A stretch of 64,000 bases of DNA, taken from assembly GCF_030230605.1 (NCBI RefSeq), contig NZ_JASPDO010000007.1:1-64000 (forward strand). Reading direction: 5' to 3'. The notes beneath the pieces were generated by a model. That model did no database searches. It was not told the origin of the DNA and saw only the letters and a program-made list of their open reading frames with translations. This document shows positions 62,211-64,000 of this stretch, piece by piece. Position 1 is the first letter of the stretch. Each line of letters begins with the position of its first letter. A program made the translations under genes and the position numbers. The stretch is from Brevibacterium sp. UMB1308A (GTDB lineage: Bacteria; Actinomycetota; Actinomycetes; Actinomycetales; Brevibacteriaceae).

Positions 62211-62636
62211 CTATGAACGCTTCTGAGCTCTCTTGAGCCTGCGCCCAAGTAAGACGATGCGCACCGTTCCAACGATTGCTGCAATCAAAATTCCAGCGAT
62301 CGCAGCAAGAAGGAGCGCAACTCCCAGCGGCATGGAGAACGACCAAGCGAAGTAACTAATATCTACTGGCTGGTTGTTCTGCATCACGAACACCAAGAGC
62401 AACACCAGGATCAACGCGCCCAGGATCAACGCGGCCCATACGAACGCGGACACGCCTGACTTTTCCTGCTTTGTGGACTGTGCCGGCGTGTCGTATACCG
62501 GCTCGTCGATCTGAGGTGCTTCCGGTGCTTGTGCGCTGTCCTCCGCCGGCGCAGAGCCGTTTGGCACCTGGGGTCCAGATCCAAAGGACCCGGGCCCAGA
62601 CCCAAACGAAGGAGGCGTTGCCTGAGGGTTACTCAT
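62211..62636 (-). CDS. LapA-domain (DUF1049) membrane protein
   Basis: A 141-residue protein. A Gly/Ser/Pro-rich cytosolic start (about 1-60; repeated FGSGP) is followed by two membrane segments with the LapA signature MQNNQPVDISYFAWSFSMPL between them and a basic end RRLKRAQKRS. LapA in E. coli takes part in lipopolysaccharide assembly; the role in Gram-positives is unknown. It starts 8 bp after the isocitrate dehydrogenase stop and probably belongs to that transcript. Confidence 0.85.
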   Translation of the reverse strand: MSNPQATPPSFGSGPGSFGSGPQVPNGSAPAEDSAQAPEAPQIDEPVYDTPAQSTKQEKSGVSAFVWAALILGALILVLLLVFVMQNNQPVDISYFAWSFSMPLGVALLLAAIAGILIAAIVGTVRIVLLGRRLKRAQKRS

Positions 62637-62644
62637 ACTTTCAC

Positions 62645-64000
<1,356 letters not shown>

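Overview
The window looks like a chromosomal segment of a mid-GC (roughly 55% by eye) actinobacterium. The main pointers are a LysX-type fusion of phosphatidylglycerol lysyltransferase and lysyl-tRNA synthetase, an LGFP-repeat cell-wall amidase, a monomeric isocitrate dehydrogenase, many GTG starts, ATGA/GTGA gene overlaps and many apparently leaderless genes. The family cannot be fixed from the sequence alone; Micrococcales or a relative is my best guess.

Layout. (1) 1-14.2 kb is an accessory region: two long DUF6493-like proteins, a detached C-terminal module of a third, a SWIM zinc-finger partner, several single-gene immunity-type proteins (DUF1963, a low-GC Imm-like gene, SMI1/KNR4), two higBA toxin-antitoxin modules, an orphan Phd/YefM antitoxin, a decayed HTH gene and an AlbA_2/ATPase regulator behind a perfect 16-bp inverted repeat. 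(2) 14.3-21.2 kb holds a lipoprotein and a 5-oxoproline locus: NRAMP-like transporter, FadR-type regulator, biotin carboxylase-BCCP, fused PxpB-PxpC and PxpA. (3) 21.3-33 kb is mostly core: DCC protein, CsbD, ArsR-controlled CDF exporter, PAP2 phosphatase, TetR with a double operator, 2H phosphoesterase, ASCH protein, YtoQ, butanediol dehydrogenase, patatin, OsmC, acyltransferase, GNAT and a HerA-like ATPase. (4) 33-36.7 kb has two tandem paralogue pairs around CorA. (5) 36.8-47.5 kb carries an MHS symporter, an amino-acid ABC importer with fused binding protein and permease, an FMN-binding glutamate synthase, a CstR-type persulfide-response locus with an overlooked 58-aa cysteine-rich protein, a DUF421 protein, and an M20 amidohydrolase-permease pair. 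(6) 47.5-64 kb is envelope and housekeeping: LysX, two alpha/beta hydrolases, an RlmA-like methyltransferase, SufE, DUF368 lipid-carrier transporter, DUF808, Tpx, PIG-L deacetylase, LGFP amidase, NlpC/P60 peptidase, diacylglycerol-kinase-like protein, ZIP transporter, DUF2185, LapA and a truncated isocitrate dehydrogenase.

How it works together. The most coherent systems are the CstR/zinc-knuckle protein/CstB sulfur-stress locus, the BC-BCCP plus PxpBC plus PxpA locus (which together resembles a split urea-carboxylase-like enzyme), and the SWIM/DUF6493 pair. Two genome-style signals stand out: a 7-mer, ACCTCGG, seen about 50 times on the two strands together, and a recurring TANNNT box 6-8 nt before start codons that lack a ribosome-binding site. 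I saw no tRNA, rRNA, CRISPR array, insertion sequence or phage gene.
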